From contig JAGBBA010000071.1 of the NCBI GenBank assembly GCA_017938695.1, forward strand, positions 1-40,552: a stretch of DNA of 40,552 nt, given 5' to 3'. The notes under the pieces were generated by a model. The model had not been told where the DNA came from. It searched no databases and saw nothing but the letters and a program-made list of their open reading frames with translations. Shown here piece by piece: positions 22,338 to 29,366 of the stretch. The stretch's first letter is position 1, and every line of letters begins with the position of its first letter. The position numbers and the translations under genes are program-made. The DNA is from Clostridia bacterium (GTDB lineage: Bacteria > Bacillota > Clostridia > Christensenellales > Aristaeellaceae).

Positions 22338-22910
22338 ATGGAACAATTCCGCAGGCGGTGCCGGGCTTTCTTTGATACGCTGTGGCCGGCGGAGGAGAAA
22401 ACGCTGGTCTTCGGCGAGGGAAAGACGGATCACCCGCCCATCATGCTGATCGGCGAGGCTCCGGGCGAGCAGGAGACCCTGCAGGGCCGCCCCTTTGTGG
22501 GCAAAGCTGGCAAAAACCTGGACGGCTTTCTCCAGGTGGTGGGGCTGAACCGGGAGGACATTTACATCAGCAATGTGGTGAAGGTGCGGCCCACCAAGGT
22601 CAGCCCCAAGGGCAGCGTGTCCAACAGACCGCCCAACCAGGAGGAGCTGGCCCTGTTCACGCCCTACCTGTACGAGGAGATCATGCTGGTGCAGCCGGGG
22701 ATGATCGTCACCCTGGGCAATGTGGCCCTGAAGGCCCTGCTGGGCAAGGATGCGGTGATCGGTGCTTATCATGGCCGCGTGACGGAGACAACCGTGCAGG
22801 GACAGGGTTTTCGCGTGTTTCCTTTGTACCATCCGGCGTCCATCATCTACAACCGCAGCCTGACGGAAGTCTACCAGCAAGACCTGGAACGGCTGAAAAC
22901 TGTCATTTGA
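22338..22910 (+). CDS. Uracil-DNA-glycosylase-superfamily protein lacking the Fe-S cysteines
   Basis: 190 residues, homologous to the preceding gene: MLIGEAPGEQETLQGRPFVG (motif A region), SNVVKVRPTK and FPLYHPASIIYN. Only one cysteine (C8) remains. The cluster-binding cysteine of NVVKCRPP is a valine here (V82) and the N-terminal C-x-x-C is gone. An insertion (VSPKGSVSNRPPNQ) follows the VRP element. It is probably a DNA-repair glycosylase of the same superfamily with altered substrate range, or a structural paralogue. ATG 22338 is preceded by GGAGG; the gap to the first gene is 28 nt. Confidence 0.85.
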   Translation: MEQFRRRCRAFFDTLWPAEEKTLVFGEGKTDHPPIMLIGEAPGEQETLQGRPFVGKAGKNLDGFLQVVGLNREDIYISNVVKVRPTKVSPKGSVSNRPPNQEELALFTPYLYEEIMLVQPGMIVTLGNVALKALLGKDAVIGAYHGRVTETTVQGQGFRVFPLYHPASIIYNRSLTEVYQQDLERLKTVI

Positions 22911-22962
22911 GGCGGGAAAGTGTATCTTTCATGCAAAGACTATGGCGCGGCGAAAACCGTTG

Positions 22963-22971
22963 TGCTATACT
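22963..22971 (+). promoter_or_regulatory. Extended -10 promoter of the nfeD-floA operon
   Basis: TG at 22963-22964, one base, then TATACT (22966-22971). The -35 region 17 bp upstream is poor (TGGCGC), as is normal for extended -10 promoters. The ATG of the NfeD-like gene is 29 nt downstream. Confidence 0.5.
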
Positions 22972-22999
22972 GTCCACGAAAGCAAGGGAGGTATCAACC

Positions 23000-23500
23000 A
23001 TGTTGGAATTTATCGCCGCTAATTTACCGATTTTGATCTGTTTCGTCGTTGGCCTTGTGCTGATCGTGCTGGAAGCGTTTATGCCGGGCTTCGGTCTGCC
23101 GGGTATTGCCGGTGTGATCCTGCACGTGATCGCCGTGGTGGCCACCTGGATCAACCTGGGCCCCATGGCCGCCCTGGGCATGACGATCCTCAGCCTGTCG
23201 GTGATCACCATTGCCATATCGGTTTCGCTGCGCTCGGTGGCCAACGGCAAGCTGAGCAAGAGCAAGATCGTGCTCAACGAAACCGAGAGCAACGAGGCTG
23301 GCTACCGTGCCAGCGAGGATATGCAGGTCTTCCTGGGCAAGGAAGGCGTGACCACCACCGTGCTTCGCCCCACCGGCATGGCCGAGTTTGACGGCGTGCG
23401 CCTGAACGTGGTCAGCGAGGGCGAGTTCATCCAGTCCGGCGTGAAGGTTCAAATCGTCCGGGTGGAGGGCAGCCGCGTGCTGGTTCGTACCATTGGATAA
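23000..23500 (+). CDS. NfeD-like membrane protein, FloA partner
   Basis: 166 residues. Two to three membrane segments (IAANLPILICFVVGLVLIVL, LPGIAGVILHVIAVVATWIN and MAALGMTILSLSVITIAISV) surround the EAFMPGFGLPG motif typical of NfeD. The C-terminal 60 residues form the OB-fold NfeD domain (LGKEGVTTTVLRPTGMAEFD and GVRLNVVSEGEFIQSG). NfeD proteins are encoded beside flotillins and organise membrane microdomains. This is the short form without the N-terminal ClpP-like protease. GGGAGG is 9 nt before ATG 23000; the longer frame from 22382 overlaps the glycosylase gene and is rejected. Confidence 0.9.
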   Translation: MLEFIAANLPILICFVVGLVLIVLEAFMPGFGLPGIAGVILHVIAVVATWINLGPMAALGMTILSLSVITIAISVSLRSVANGKLSKSKIVLNETESNEAGYRASEDMQVFLGKEGVTTTVLRPTGMAEFDGVRLNVVSEGEFIQSGVKVQIVRVEGSRVLVRTIG

Positions 23501-23541
23501 AACCATCCCTGTGATGGTTGATCAATAAGGAGGATAGATTT

Positions 23542-24543
23542 ATGGGAGCTGAATTTGCCTGGATCATCTTTGTGGTTGTGCTGGCACTGATCGTGCTGGC
23601 CGTGTTCCTTCGTTTCTTCCCCATTGGCCTGTGGATTTCCGCCCTGGCCAGCGGCGTGCATATCTCCATCGGTACCCTGGTGGGCATGCGCATCCGCCGC
23701 ATCCAGCCCCAGCGTCTGGTGCATCCCCTGATCAAGGCCAACAAGGCCGGTCTGGATGTGACCATCAGCAAGCTGGAAACCCACTTCCTGGCTGGCGGTA
23801 ACGTTGACCGTGTGATCAACGCCCTGATCGCCGCCCAGCGCGCCAACATCGAAATGGCCTTTGAGAAGGCCTGCGCCATCGACCTGGCTGGCCGCGACGT
23901 GTTCGAGGCTGTGCAGATGAGCGTTACCCCCAAGGTCATCGAGACCCCCGTGGTGGCTGCCATTGCCAAGGACGGCATTGAGCTGCGCGCCAAGGCCCGC
24001 GTGACCGTGCGTACCAACATCGAACGCCTGGTGGGCGGCGCCGGTGAGGAAACCGTTATCGCCCGTGTTGGCGAAGGTATTGTTACCACCGTGGGCTCTG
24101 CCGAGACCCACAAGCAGGTGCTGGAGAACCCCGACCTGATCAGCCGCACTGTGCTGTCCAAGGGCCTGGACGCCGGTACTGCCTATGAGATCCTGTCCAT
24201 TGACATTGCCGACGTGGACGTGGGCCGCAACATCGGTGCTCAGCTGATGATGGACCAGGCCGAAGCCGACCGCCGCATTGCTCAGGCCAAGGCCGAGGAA
24301 CGCCGCGCCATGGCCGTTGCCCACGAGCAGGAAATGAAGGCCGCCGTGCAGGAAATGCGCGCCAAGGTCGTCGAGGCCGAGGCCGATGTGCCCCGTGCTA
24401 TGGCTGCTGCCCTGCGTGAAGGCAAGCTGGGCGTGATGGACTACTACAACATGCAGAATGTGGTGGCCGATACCACCATGCGCGATTCCATCGCCAAGGC
24501 TTCTGCCCCCCAGCAGACCATCCCCAGCACTGACAAGAAGTAA
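23542..24543 (+). CDS. floA: Flotillin-like protein FloA
   Basis: 333 residues, close to 331 in Bacillus subtilis FloA. An N-terminal membrane hairpin ([20 protein letters not shown] and [14 protein letters not shown]) is followed by the PHB/SPFH region (LEAVQMSV-like [36 protein letters not shown]). A C-terminal EA-rich coiled coil follows ([20 protein letters not shown]). FloA forms functional membrane microdomains and affects membrane fluidity and wall synthesis. ATG 23542 lies 8 nt after AAGGAGG. It is second in the nfeD-floA operon. Confidence 0.96.
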   Translation: MGAEFAWIIFVVVLALIVLAVFLRFFPIGLWISALASGVHISIGTLVGMRIRRIQPQRLVHPLIKANKAGLDVTISKLETHFLAGGNVDRVINALIAAQRANIEMAFEKACAIDLAGRDVFEAVQMSVTPKVIETPVVAAIAKDGIELRAKARVTVRTNIERLVGGAGEETVIARVGEGIVTTVGSAETHKQVLENPDLISRTVLSKGLDAGTAYEILSIDIADVDVGRNIGAQLMMDQAEADRRIAQAKAEERRAMAVAHEQEMKAAVQEMRAKVVEAEADVPRAMAAALREGKLGVMDYYNMQNVVADTTMRDSIAKASAPQQTIPSTDKK

Positions 24544-24554
24544 TGGCTGATGCA

Positions 24555-24582
24555 GCCGGGCCTGCCTGCATACAGGCCCGGC
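24555..24582 (+). promoter_or_regulatory. Strong hairpin between floA and the next gene
   Basis: GCCGGGCCTG (24555-24564) pairs perfectly with CAGGCCCGGC (24573-24582), loop CCTGCATA. No T tract follows, so it is more likely an mRNA-stability or processing hairpin than a terminator. The downstream ribosome site is free. Confidence 0.6.
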
Positions 24583-24610
24583 CCATCTCCCCTGGAAAGG
24601 AGGGATGACC

Positions 24611-25135
24611 GTGGATGATTTGTTTGCACTGATCGTTGTGATTCTCGGTATTGTGTCGGCGATCAGCAAGAACAAAAAGAAAGCCCAGAAGGCGGCCAGG
24701 AAGGCTGTGAAGACGCCTGCAAAGAAAGCGGCAACGCTGGAACAAACGCTGGCGGAGTGGTTCGACGAGGCCAAGACTGCCGCGCAGCCTGCGCCTGCAG
24801 CACCTGCGGCCAAGCCTGTGACCCACGAGGGGATCCACCCCTGCGATGAGCATAACAGCGAGCCTGTTAAGGTGGTGCAGCCGCGCATCCAGACCCGCGT
24901 TCAGGTGACGGAAAAGCCTCAGGTCGTGCTGGGCAGCATGGGAACGGATACCCATGAGGGCATCCACCCCTGCGACGAACATGATGACAACCTGCTGCAG
25001 CCAGACCGCCCCTTGGTGCCGGTGCCGGTGGAAAAGCCCGGCATCCAGCTGGACTGGAACGGCGACAACATGGTGAAGGCTTTCATCATGCAGGAGGTGC
25101 TGACCCGCCCCTGCGACCGGCGCAGACGCGCATAA
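24611..25135 (+). CDS. Membrane-anchored protein with duplicated HEGIHPCDEH motif
   Basis: 174 residues, third gene of the floA operon. An N-terminal membrane helix (DDLFALIVVILGIVSAIS) is followed by a strongly basic stretch (KNKKKAQKAARKAVKTPAKK), an Ala/Pro linker, and two copies of T-H-E-G-I-H-P-C-D-E-H about 45 residues apart. The clustered His, Cys, Asp and Glu suggest metal binding; this is inference. AGGAGG (24598-24603) lies 7 nt before GTG 24611, whereas the ATG at 24605 nearly touches it, so GTG is preferred. It ends at a terminator. No named family is recognised, though small proteins with E-G-x-x-P-C-x-E/D are seen in related Clostridia, as I recall. Confidence 0.75.
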   Translation: MDDLFALIVVILGIVSAISKNKKKAQKAARKAVKTPAKKAATLEQTLAEWFDEAKTAAQPAPAAPAAKPVTHEGIHPCDEHNSEPVKVVQPRIQTRVQVTEKPQVVLGSMGTDTHEGIHPCDEHDDNLLQPDRPLVPVPVEKPGIQLDWNGDNMVKAFIMQEVLTRPCDRRRRA

Positions 25136-25146
25136 TGGATACCTGT

Positions 25147-25174
25147 GCGGAGAGGCTGCGGCTTCTCCGCTTTT
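25147..25174 (+). terminator. Terminator of the nfeD-floA operon
   Basis: GCGGAGAGGC (25147-25156) pairs with GCTTCTCCGC (25161-25170, one G-T pair), loop TGCG, then TTTT. The next gene starts only about 30 nt later and shows no clear promoter, so some read-through is likely. Confidence 0.8.
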
Positions 25175-25201
25175 ATGCTTGTGGAAGTGAGTGATGTACA
25201 C

Positions 25202-25954
25202 ATGGAACCTATCAAGGTCGTTATTGCAGATGATGACGAGGGCATGCGGCTGATCGAGCGACGTATGATCGAAAAGGTGGAAGGCTTTGAACTGGTGGGC
25301 GAGGCCAAGGACGGCGAGGAATTGCTGGACATGGTAGAAGCATTGCGCCCGCAGATCGTTTTCCTGGACGTGGAAATGCCCGGCAAGACCGGCGTGGAGT
25401 GCGGCAAGATCATCCAGGACATGGATCCCTCCATCGTGATGATCTTCGCCACCGCCCACGACCAGTACATGGGCGATGCCTTTGAGGTGTATGCTTTCGA
25501 CTATCTGATCAAGCCCTTCAAGGTGGATCGCGTGATGAAGACCCTGGAGCGCGCCCGCGACCGCATCGGCCATGTGAACGATACGCCCCTGCCGGTGCCT
25601 GCCAAGCCTGCCCCCAATGCGGCCACCGGCAGGCTGATGCTCCACCACAAAGAGGGGGTGTCCTTCATCAACATGAGCGACATCCTGCTGGTGCAGCGCG
25701 AAAACCGCGCCACGGTGATCTACACCAGCGGCGGCGGCCGCTACGAGACCGGCGACTCCCTGGGCGAAACCGAAGCCCGGCTGGATCCCCAGGTGTTCTT
25801 CCGCTGCCACAAGAGCTATATCATCAACCTGAACCAGATCAATAACATCACGCCCTACGGCCGCTGGACCTATGTGGTGCAGCTCAACGGCATTGCCCAG
25901 GATGCGCTGATCACCCATGAGAAGTACGAAGAACTGGAGAAGATGTTTTCGTGA
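25202..25954 (+). CDS. LytTR-family response regulator
   Basis: 250 residues. The receiver domain (1-115) has the acidic pair at D10-D12, the phosphorylation site D56 (VFLDVEMPG), T84 and K104 (YLIKPF). A linker (120-145) leads to a LytTR DNA-binding domain (SFINMSDILLVQRENRATVI, FFRCHKSYIINLNQI). LytTR regulators usually control virulence, competence or bacteriocin genes. No sensor kinase is encoded next to it. ATG 25202 is chosen because it starts the receiver strand directly; the ribosome site is weak (AAGTGAG, 10 nt away). Its TGA overlaps the GTG of the next gene. Confidence 0.9.
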   Translation: MEPIKVVIADDDEGMRLIERRMIEKVEGFELVGEAKDGEELLDMVEALRPQIVFLDVEMPGKTGVECGKIIQDMDPSIVMIFATAHDQYMGDAFEVYAFDYLIKPFKVDRVMKTLERARDRIGHVNDTPLPVPAKPAPNAATGRLMLHHKEGVSFINMSDILLVQRENRATVIYTSGGGRYETGDSLGETEARLDPQVFFRCHKSYIINLNQINNITPYGRWTYVVQLNGIAQDALITHEKYEELEKMFS

Positions 25955-26562
25955 AGCAGATCATAACCATCCAGCACACCCAGTCCATTCACCATACCAA
26001 CGGCATGGTGGGCTCCTGGACGGACTGGGACTTGTCTGATCTGGGCGTGCAGCAGGCGGAGAACATTGGCAAGAACCTGGCCAAAGAGATCGGCGGCAAG
26101 CCCTTTGTGATGTATGCCTCCGACCTGCTCAGGGCCCGGCACACGGCGGAGATCGTGGGCAGGCACCTGGGCATCGAGCCTGTTTTGCGCCAGGAGCTGC
26201 GCGAGCGCAACCTGGGCAAGTGCGTAGGCAAGTCGGTACAGTGGCTGCGGGAGAATATCGAGGTGCAGGAAAAGACCATCGACGACCGGATGTTTTCTGA
26301 TGCGGAAAGCCGCCGGGACGAATGGAACCGCCTGCTGCCCTTCTTTGAGGAGATCATGCAGAGCAATGCGCAGAACATCATCCTTGTGTCCCACGGCGAC
26401 CTGCTGAGCGTGTTCAACGCCATGTGGCTGTGCCTGCCTGCCGAAACCCTGAACGACATGGACCTGTTCGGCATGGCTGGCGGCGTGTCCTGGATGCTTA
26501 AAGACAATGAGGGCAAGCGGATGATCCGCCGGCTGAGCGACCTGTCCTACATGAAGGAGTAG
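25951..26562 (+). CDS. Histidine-phosphatase-superfamily protein with QHT in place of RHG
   Basis: 203 residues of the phosphoglycerate-mutase-like superfamily. The nucleophile His is kept (H9), but the usual R-H-G reads Q8-H9-T10 followed by QSIHH. Other family elements are present: GWTDWDLSDLGVQQAENIG-like substrate loop, YASDLLRARHTAEIV, the acid in LRERNLG, and the second His in ILVSHGDLL. A subgroup starting Q-H-C/T-Q-S-x-H-H exists as far as I recall, so it may be active on a different substrate. GTG start in a 4-nt overlap with the response regulator indicates coupled expression. Confidence 0.85.
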   Translation: MKQIITIQHTQSIHHTNGMVGSWTDWDLSDLGVQQAENIGKNLAKEIGGKPFVMYASDLLRARHTAEIVGRHLGIEPVLRQELRERNLGKCVGKSVQWLRENIEVQEKTIDDRMFSDAESRRDEWNRLLPFFEEIMQSNAQNIILVSHGDLLSVFNAMWLCLPAETLNDMDLFGMAGGVSWMLKDNEGKRMIRRLSDLSYMKE

Positions 26563-26564
26563 CA

Positions 26565-26765
26565 ATGAAAAAGCAACTGAAATACCTGGTGCTGGTGAAC
26601 GGCATTCTGACCATCATCGGCGGCGTGCTGATGATCCTGTACGGGCTTGACCTGGTGCAGCTGAGCAAGCCGGTGCGCATCGGCATTGCGGTGGTGCTGT
26701 GCATCAACGCGGCAGTGAACTGCGTGAATTACTACAATGTGCGTAAACAGCAAAAGGCTTCCTGA
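26565..26765 (+). CDS. Small membrane protein with two helices
   Basis: 66 residues: MKKQLKYLVLVNGILTIIGG starts the first helix, and KPVRIGIAVVLCINAAVNCV makes the second; the end is basic (VRKQQKAS). It begins 3 nt after the phosphatase gene and its stop codon lies inside the terminator hairpin. Function unknown. Confidence 0.7.
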   Translation: MKKQLKYLVLVNGILTIIGGVLMILYGLDLVQLSKPVRIGIAVVLCINAAVNCVNYYNVRKQQKAS

Positions 26766-26780
26766 AAAGGAAGCCTTTTG
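26751..26780. terminator. Bidirectional terminator between convergent genes
   Basis: CAAAAGGCTTCCT (26751-26763) pairs perfectly with AGGAAGCCTTTTG (26768-26780), loop GAAA, with A/T tracts built into the stem. It serves both the plus-strand small gene and the minus-strand ZIP gene. Confidence 0.92.
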
Positions 26781-26795
26781 CTATGCGTGTCGGGA

Positions 26796-27578
26796 TCAGC
26801 CCAGTGCCACGTCCAGCACCATCATCAGCGTGAAGCCGATGGCAAACAGCACCGTGCCGATGTTGGAGTGGGGCTCCTCGGACATTTCGGGGATGAGCTC
26901 TTCCACCACCACATACATCATGGAACCGGCGGCAAAGCTGAGCAGATAGGGCAGGGCAGGGGTCACCAGGCTGGCAGCCCAGATGGTCAGCAGCGCGCCG
27001 ATGGGCTCCACTATGCCGGACAGTACGCCGTAGGTGAAGGCTCGGCCCTTACCCACGCCCTCGGAGCGCAGGGGCATGGAAATGATGGCACCCTCGGGGA
27101 AATTCTGGATGGCGATGCCCAGGCTCAACGCCAGGGCGGCGGACAGGGTGATGGCTCCGGTGCCGGAAAGAATATCGGCATAGACCACGCCCACGGCCAT
27201 GCCCTCGGGCAGGTTGTGCAGGGCCACTGCCAGCACCAGCATGGTGGTTTTCTTCATGCGGCAGCTGGGGCCTTCGCACACGGCGGAGTTCATGTGCAGG
27301 TGGGGGATGATCTTGTCCAGCACCAGCAGGAAAGCAATGCCCAGCAAAAACCCGACGGCGGCGGGCACAAAGGCGAACTTGCCCATGTGCTCGGACTGAT
27401 TCATCGCGGGGATCAAGAGGCTCCAGATGGAGGCAGCCACCATCACGCCGGCGGCAAAGCCGGTGAGGGCGCGGCGAAGATTGGGGTGCATGCCCTTGCG
27501 CATAAAGAAAACGCAGGCAGAGCCCAGTGCGGTACCCAGGAAGGGGAGCATCAGCCCGCGGATGACGTCGTGAGTCAT
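26796..27578 (-). CDS. ZIP-family metal (zinc/iron) transporter
   Basis: 260 residues with about eight membrane helices. The two metal-binding helices show ALHNLPEGMAVGV and IQNFPEGAIISMP, the H-N-x-P-E-G and N-x-P-E-G signatures of the ZIP/ZupT/GufA family. A cytoplasmic loop carries HLHMNSAVCEGPSCR, which could bind metal. It imports divalent metal into the cytoplasm. ATG 27578 follows AAAGGAGG by 7 nt on the minus strand; the longer frame to 27950 runs over rpmB and is rejected. A TATAAC box inside GGGTATAACCC upstream may be its promoter. Confidence 0.93.
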   Translation of the reverse strand: MTHDVIRGLMLPFLGTALGSACVFFMRKGMHPNLRRALTGFAAGVMVAASIWSLLIPAMNQSEHMGKFAFVPAAVGFLLGIAFLLVLDKIIPHLHMNSAVCEGPSCRMKKTTMLVLAVALHNLPEGMAVGVVYADILSGTGAITLSAALALSLGIAIQNFPEGAIISMPLRSEGVGKGRAFTYGVLSGIVEPIGALLTIWAASLVTPALPYLLSFAAGSMMYVVVEELIPEMSEEPHSNIGTVLFAIGFTLMMVLDVALG

Positions 27579-27681
27579 GGAAAAACCTCCTTTGTGACCT
27601 TCTATAAGGGTTATACCCGTTTGGAAACGAAGCGAAACACAAGAAATCTCGAGAAAGGCGGAAAAAAGCAGGAAAAAGTGC

Positions 27682-27710
27682 TTGCTTTTTCTGTTGGGGC
27701 ATGGTACAAT
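27682..27710 (+). promoter_or_regulatory. Promoter of rpmB
   Basis: TTGCTT (27682-27687) and TACAAT (27705-27710), spacer 17 bp; ATG at 27757. Confidence 0.82.
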
Positions 27711-27756
27711 CATAAGGCTTTGATGTGTGTAAACTCCAACAAGGAGGTGGAATCTC

Positions 27757-27969
27757 ATGGGTAAGTATTGCGAGATTTGCGAAAAGGGTACGCTGAACGG
27801 CCATTCCGTCAGCCACTCCAACCGCAAGACCAACCGCACCTGGGCGCCCAATGTGCAGAGCGTTCGTGTGATGGTGAATGGTGCTGCCAAGCGGATGAAC
27901 GTGTGCACTCGTTGCCTGCGTAGCGGCAATGTGCAGCGCGCTCTCCCCAAGACTCAGGAAGAAGCCTGA
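27757..27969 (+). CDS. rpmB: Large ribosomal subunit protein bL28, zinc-ribbon type
   Basis: 70 residues. The core GHSVSHSNRKTNRTWAPNVQ is the L28 signature. It is the C+ form: zinc ligands C5 and C8 (YCEIC) and C50 and C53 (VCTRC). AAGGAGGTGG precedes the ATG by about 9 nt. The gene forms a single-gene transcript with its own promoter and terminator. In Bacillus subtilis rpmB follows spoVM; here it does not. The divergent neighbour is a ZIP metal transporter, a reasonable but unproven link to zinc supply. Confidence 0.97.
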   Translation: MGKYCEICEKGTLNGHSVSHSNRKTNRTWAPNVQSVRVMVNGAAKRMNVCTRCLRSGNVQRALPKTQEEA

Positions 27970-27989
27970 GATTAGCTTAGCATAATTGT

Positions 27990-28018
27990 CCCGTCTGTTG
28001 TGCGACAGACGGGCTTTT
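27990..28018 (+). terminator. Terminator of rpmB
   Basis: CCCGTCTGT (27990-27998) pairs with ACAGACGGG (28005-28013), loop TGTGCG, then CTTTT. Confidence 0.9.
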
Positions 28019-28045
28019 ATCGTTGCCAGAAAGTGAGTGATGCCC

Positions 28046-28915
28046 ATGCACAAGCAATGGATCAGCATGGTGTTTGTCAATGTGATGTGGGGCCTTTCCT
28101 TTATTGCCAGCAAGCATGCCATGAATGCCGGCTTTACCCCCATGGTGCTGGCCCTGTTCCGCTACATCGTGGCGGCGGCCTGCCTGGTGCCCATCACCCT
28201 GGGCGTGGAAAAGAAAATGCCCCTGCGCCGCCAGGATATCCTGCCGATGCTCCTTTCGGCGATCACGGGCATCACGCTGTATTATTTCTTTGAATATCAC
28301 GGCATTGAGCGCACTTCCACGGTGAATGCCTCGCTGATTTTGGCAGCCATCCCCATCATGACCATGGTGGCGGAGGCTGTGGTGGACAAGACCCGGCTGC
28401 GTCCGGCCCAGGTGGCAGGCGCGGTGATCTCCCTGCTGGGCGTGGGGATGATCCTCCTCTCCGGCAGCAACGAGGGGGAGGCGTCCATCGTGGGCGATCT
28501 GTTCATCCTGGGGGCCAGCGTGGTGTGGGTGATGTATATTTTCATCAGCCGCAAGCTGCGGGCGCAGTACACCAGCCTGAATATGAACGCCTGGCAGGCT
28601 CTGACGGCCCTGGTGACGCTGCTGCCCCTGGCGGCAGGGGAAAGCTGCGACTTGACGGCCATCCCATGGGACGGCTGGGCAGCCATGGCAGTGCTGGCGG
28701 TGGTCTGCTCGGCCCTGTGCTATTACCTCTACGGTAATGCCCTGTTTGAAATGAGCCCCCTGGCCTCGGCCATTTTCATCAACCTGATCCCCCTGACCAC
28801 CATGGTGGGCGGTGTGGTGCTGCTGGGCGAAACCATGACCTGGCTGACGGTTGCTGGCGGCGGACTGATCATCGGCAGTATTTTCCTGGTGAACATGACG
28901 GAGAAAAAGGCATGA
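28046..28915 (+). CDS. EamA/DMT-family membrane exporter
   Basis: 289 residues, ten membrane helices in two EamA repeats (first: VFVNVMWGLSFIASKHAMNA; second: GDLFILGASVVWVMYIFISR). The family exports metabolites such as amino acids, nucleosides or drugs; the substrate is unknown. Starts at GTG 28037, ATG 28040 and ATG 28046 are all in frame. ATG 28046 is preferred since AAGTGAG (28031-28037) lies 8 nt upstream. No promoter was found between it and rpmB. Its TGA overlaps the next ATG by 4 nt. Confidence 0.9.
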   Translation: MHKQWISMVFVNVMWGLSFIASKHAMNAGFTPMVLALFRYIVAAACLVPITLGVEKKMPLRRQDILPMLLSAITGITLYYFFEYHGIERTSTVNASLILAAIPIMTMVAEAVVDKTRLRPAQVAGAVISLLGVGMILLSGSNEGEASIVGDLFILGASVVWVMYIFISRKLRAQYTSLNMNAWQALTALVTLLPLAAGESCDLTAIPWDGWAAMAVLAVVCSALCYYLYGNALFEMSPLASAIFINLIPLTTMVGGVVLLGETMTWLTVAGGGLIIGSIFLVNMTEKKA

Positions 28916-29262
28916 ATGCAGACGTGATGCTGTTTTTCAGCAGGGTTCCGCAGTTGCTGCCCGTGTACGAGGCGTTGGAAGAGGGCATACTGTCCCGCTT
29001 TCCTGATGCAACGGTGACTGTGCAGAAAAGTCAGATTGCCTTTGACAACGGACGGCGGTTTGCTTTTGCATCCTTAAGGGGCAAACGGCTGGTGGTGACC
29101 TTTGGCCTGGGCCATCGGGTGGAGTCGCCCAGGATCGCCCAGGCGGTGGAGCCCTATCCCGGGCGATGGACGCATCACGTGCCGGTGGCTTCAGCGGATG
29201 AATTGGATACGGAGCTTTACCAATGGATCATGCTGGCATATGATTTTGCCGCGCGGAAATAA
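28912..29262 (+). CDS. DUF5655-domain protein
   Basis: 116 residues. The sequence order VTVQKSQIAF, FAFASLRGKRLVVTFGLG, R-I and HHVPVASADELDTELYQWI, then AYDFA, is that of DUF5655, a small domain often encoded alone or fused to nuclease-like proteins. No catalytic role is known. It is coupled to the EamA gene by a 4-nt ATGA overlap and its stop codon lies inside a terminator hairpin. Confidence 0.8.
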   Translation: MNADVMLFFSRVPQLLPVYEALEEGILSRFPDATVTVQKSQIAFDNGRRFAFASLRGKRLVVTFGLGHRVESPRIAQAVEPYPGRWTHHVPVASADELDTELYQWIMLAYDFAARK

Positions 29263-29276
29263 CCGTGCGGCTTTTC
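29248..29276 (+). terminator. Terminator overlapping the end of the DUF5655 gene
   Basis: GCCGCGCGG (29248-29256) pairs with CCGTGCGGC (29263-29271, one G-T pair), loop AAATAA containing the stop, then TTTTC. Confidence 0.85.
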
Positions 29277-29298
29277 TTATTCAGGGCGTGGTTTCCTC

Positions 29299-29327
29299 TT
29301 GTGAAAATCCGCAGAAAACAGTATAAT
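29299..29327 (+). promoter_or_regulatory. Promoter of the priA-rpe operon
   Basis: TTGTGA (29299-29304) and consensus TATAAT (29322-29327), spacer 17 bp. It is the only clear promoter seen before the nine-gene operon. Confidence 0.85.
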
Positions 29328-29366
29328 GGATAGTGGATTGATTTTGGATTTTAGGGAGGTGTGGGT

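Noticed and set aside
22382-22990. Long N-terminal extension of the NfeD-like protein
   Set aside because: It would overlap the second glycosylase gene out of frame; the ATG at 23000 has GGGAGG at 9 nt and begins the first membrane helix.
27580-27950. N-terminal extension of the ZIP transporter running antisense to rpmB
   Set aside because: The region encodes the zinc-type L28 on the other strand; ATG 27578 has a strong ribosome site and starts the first helix.
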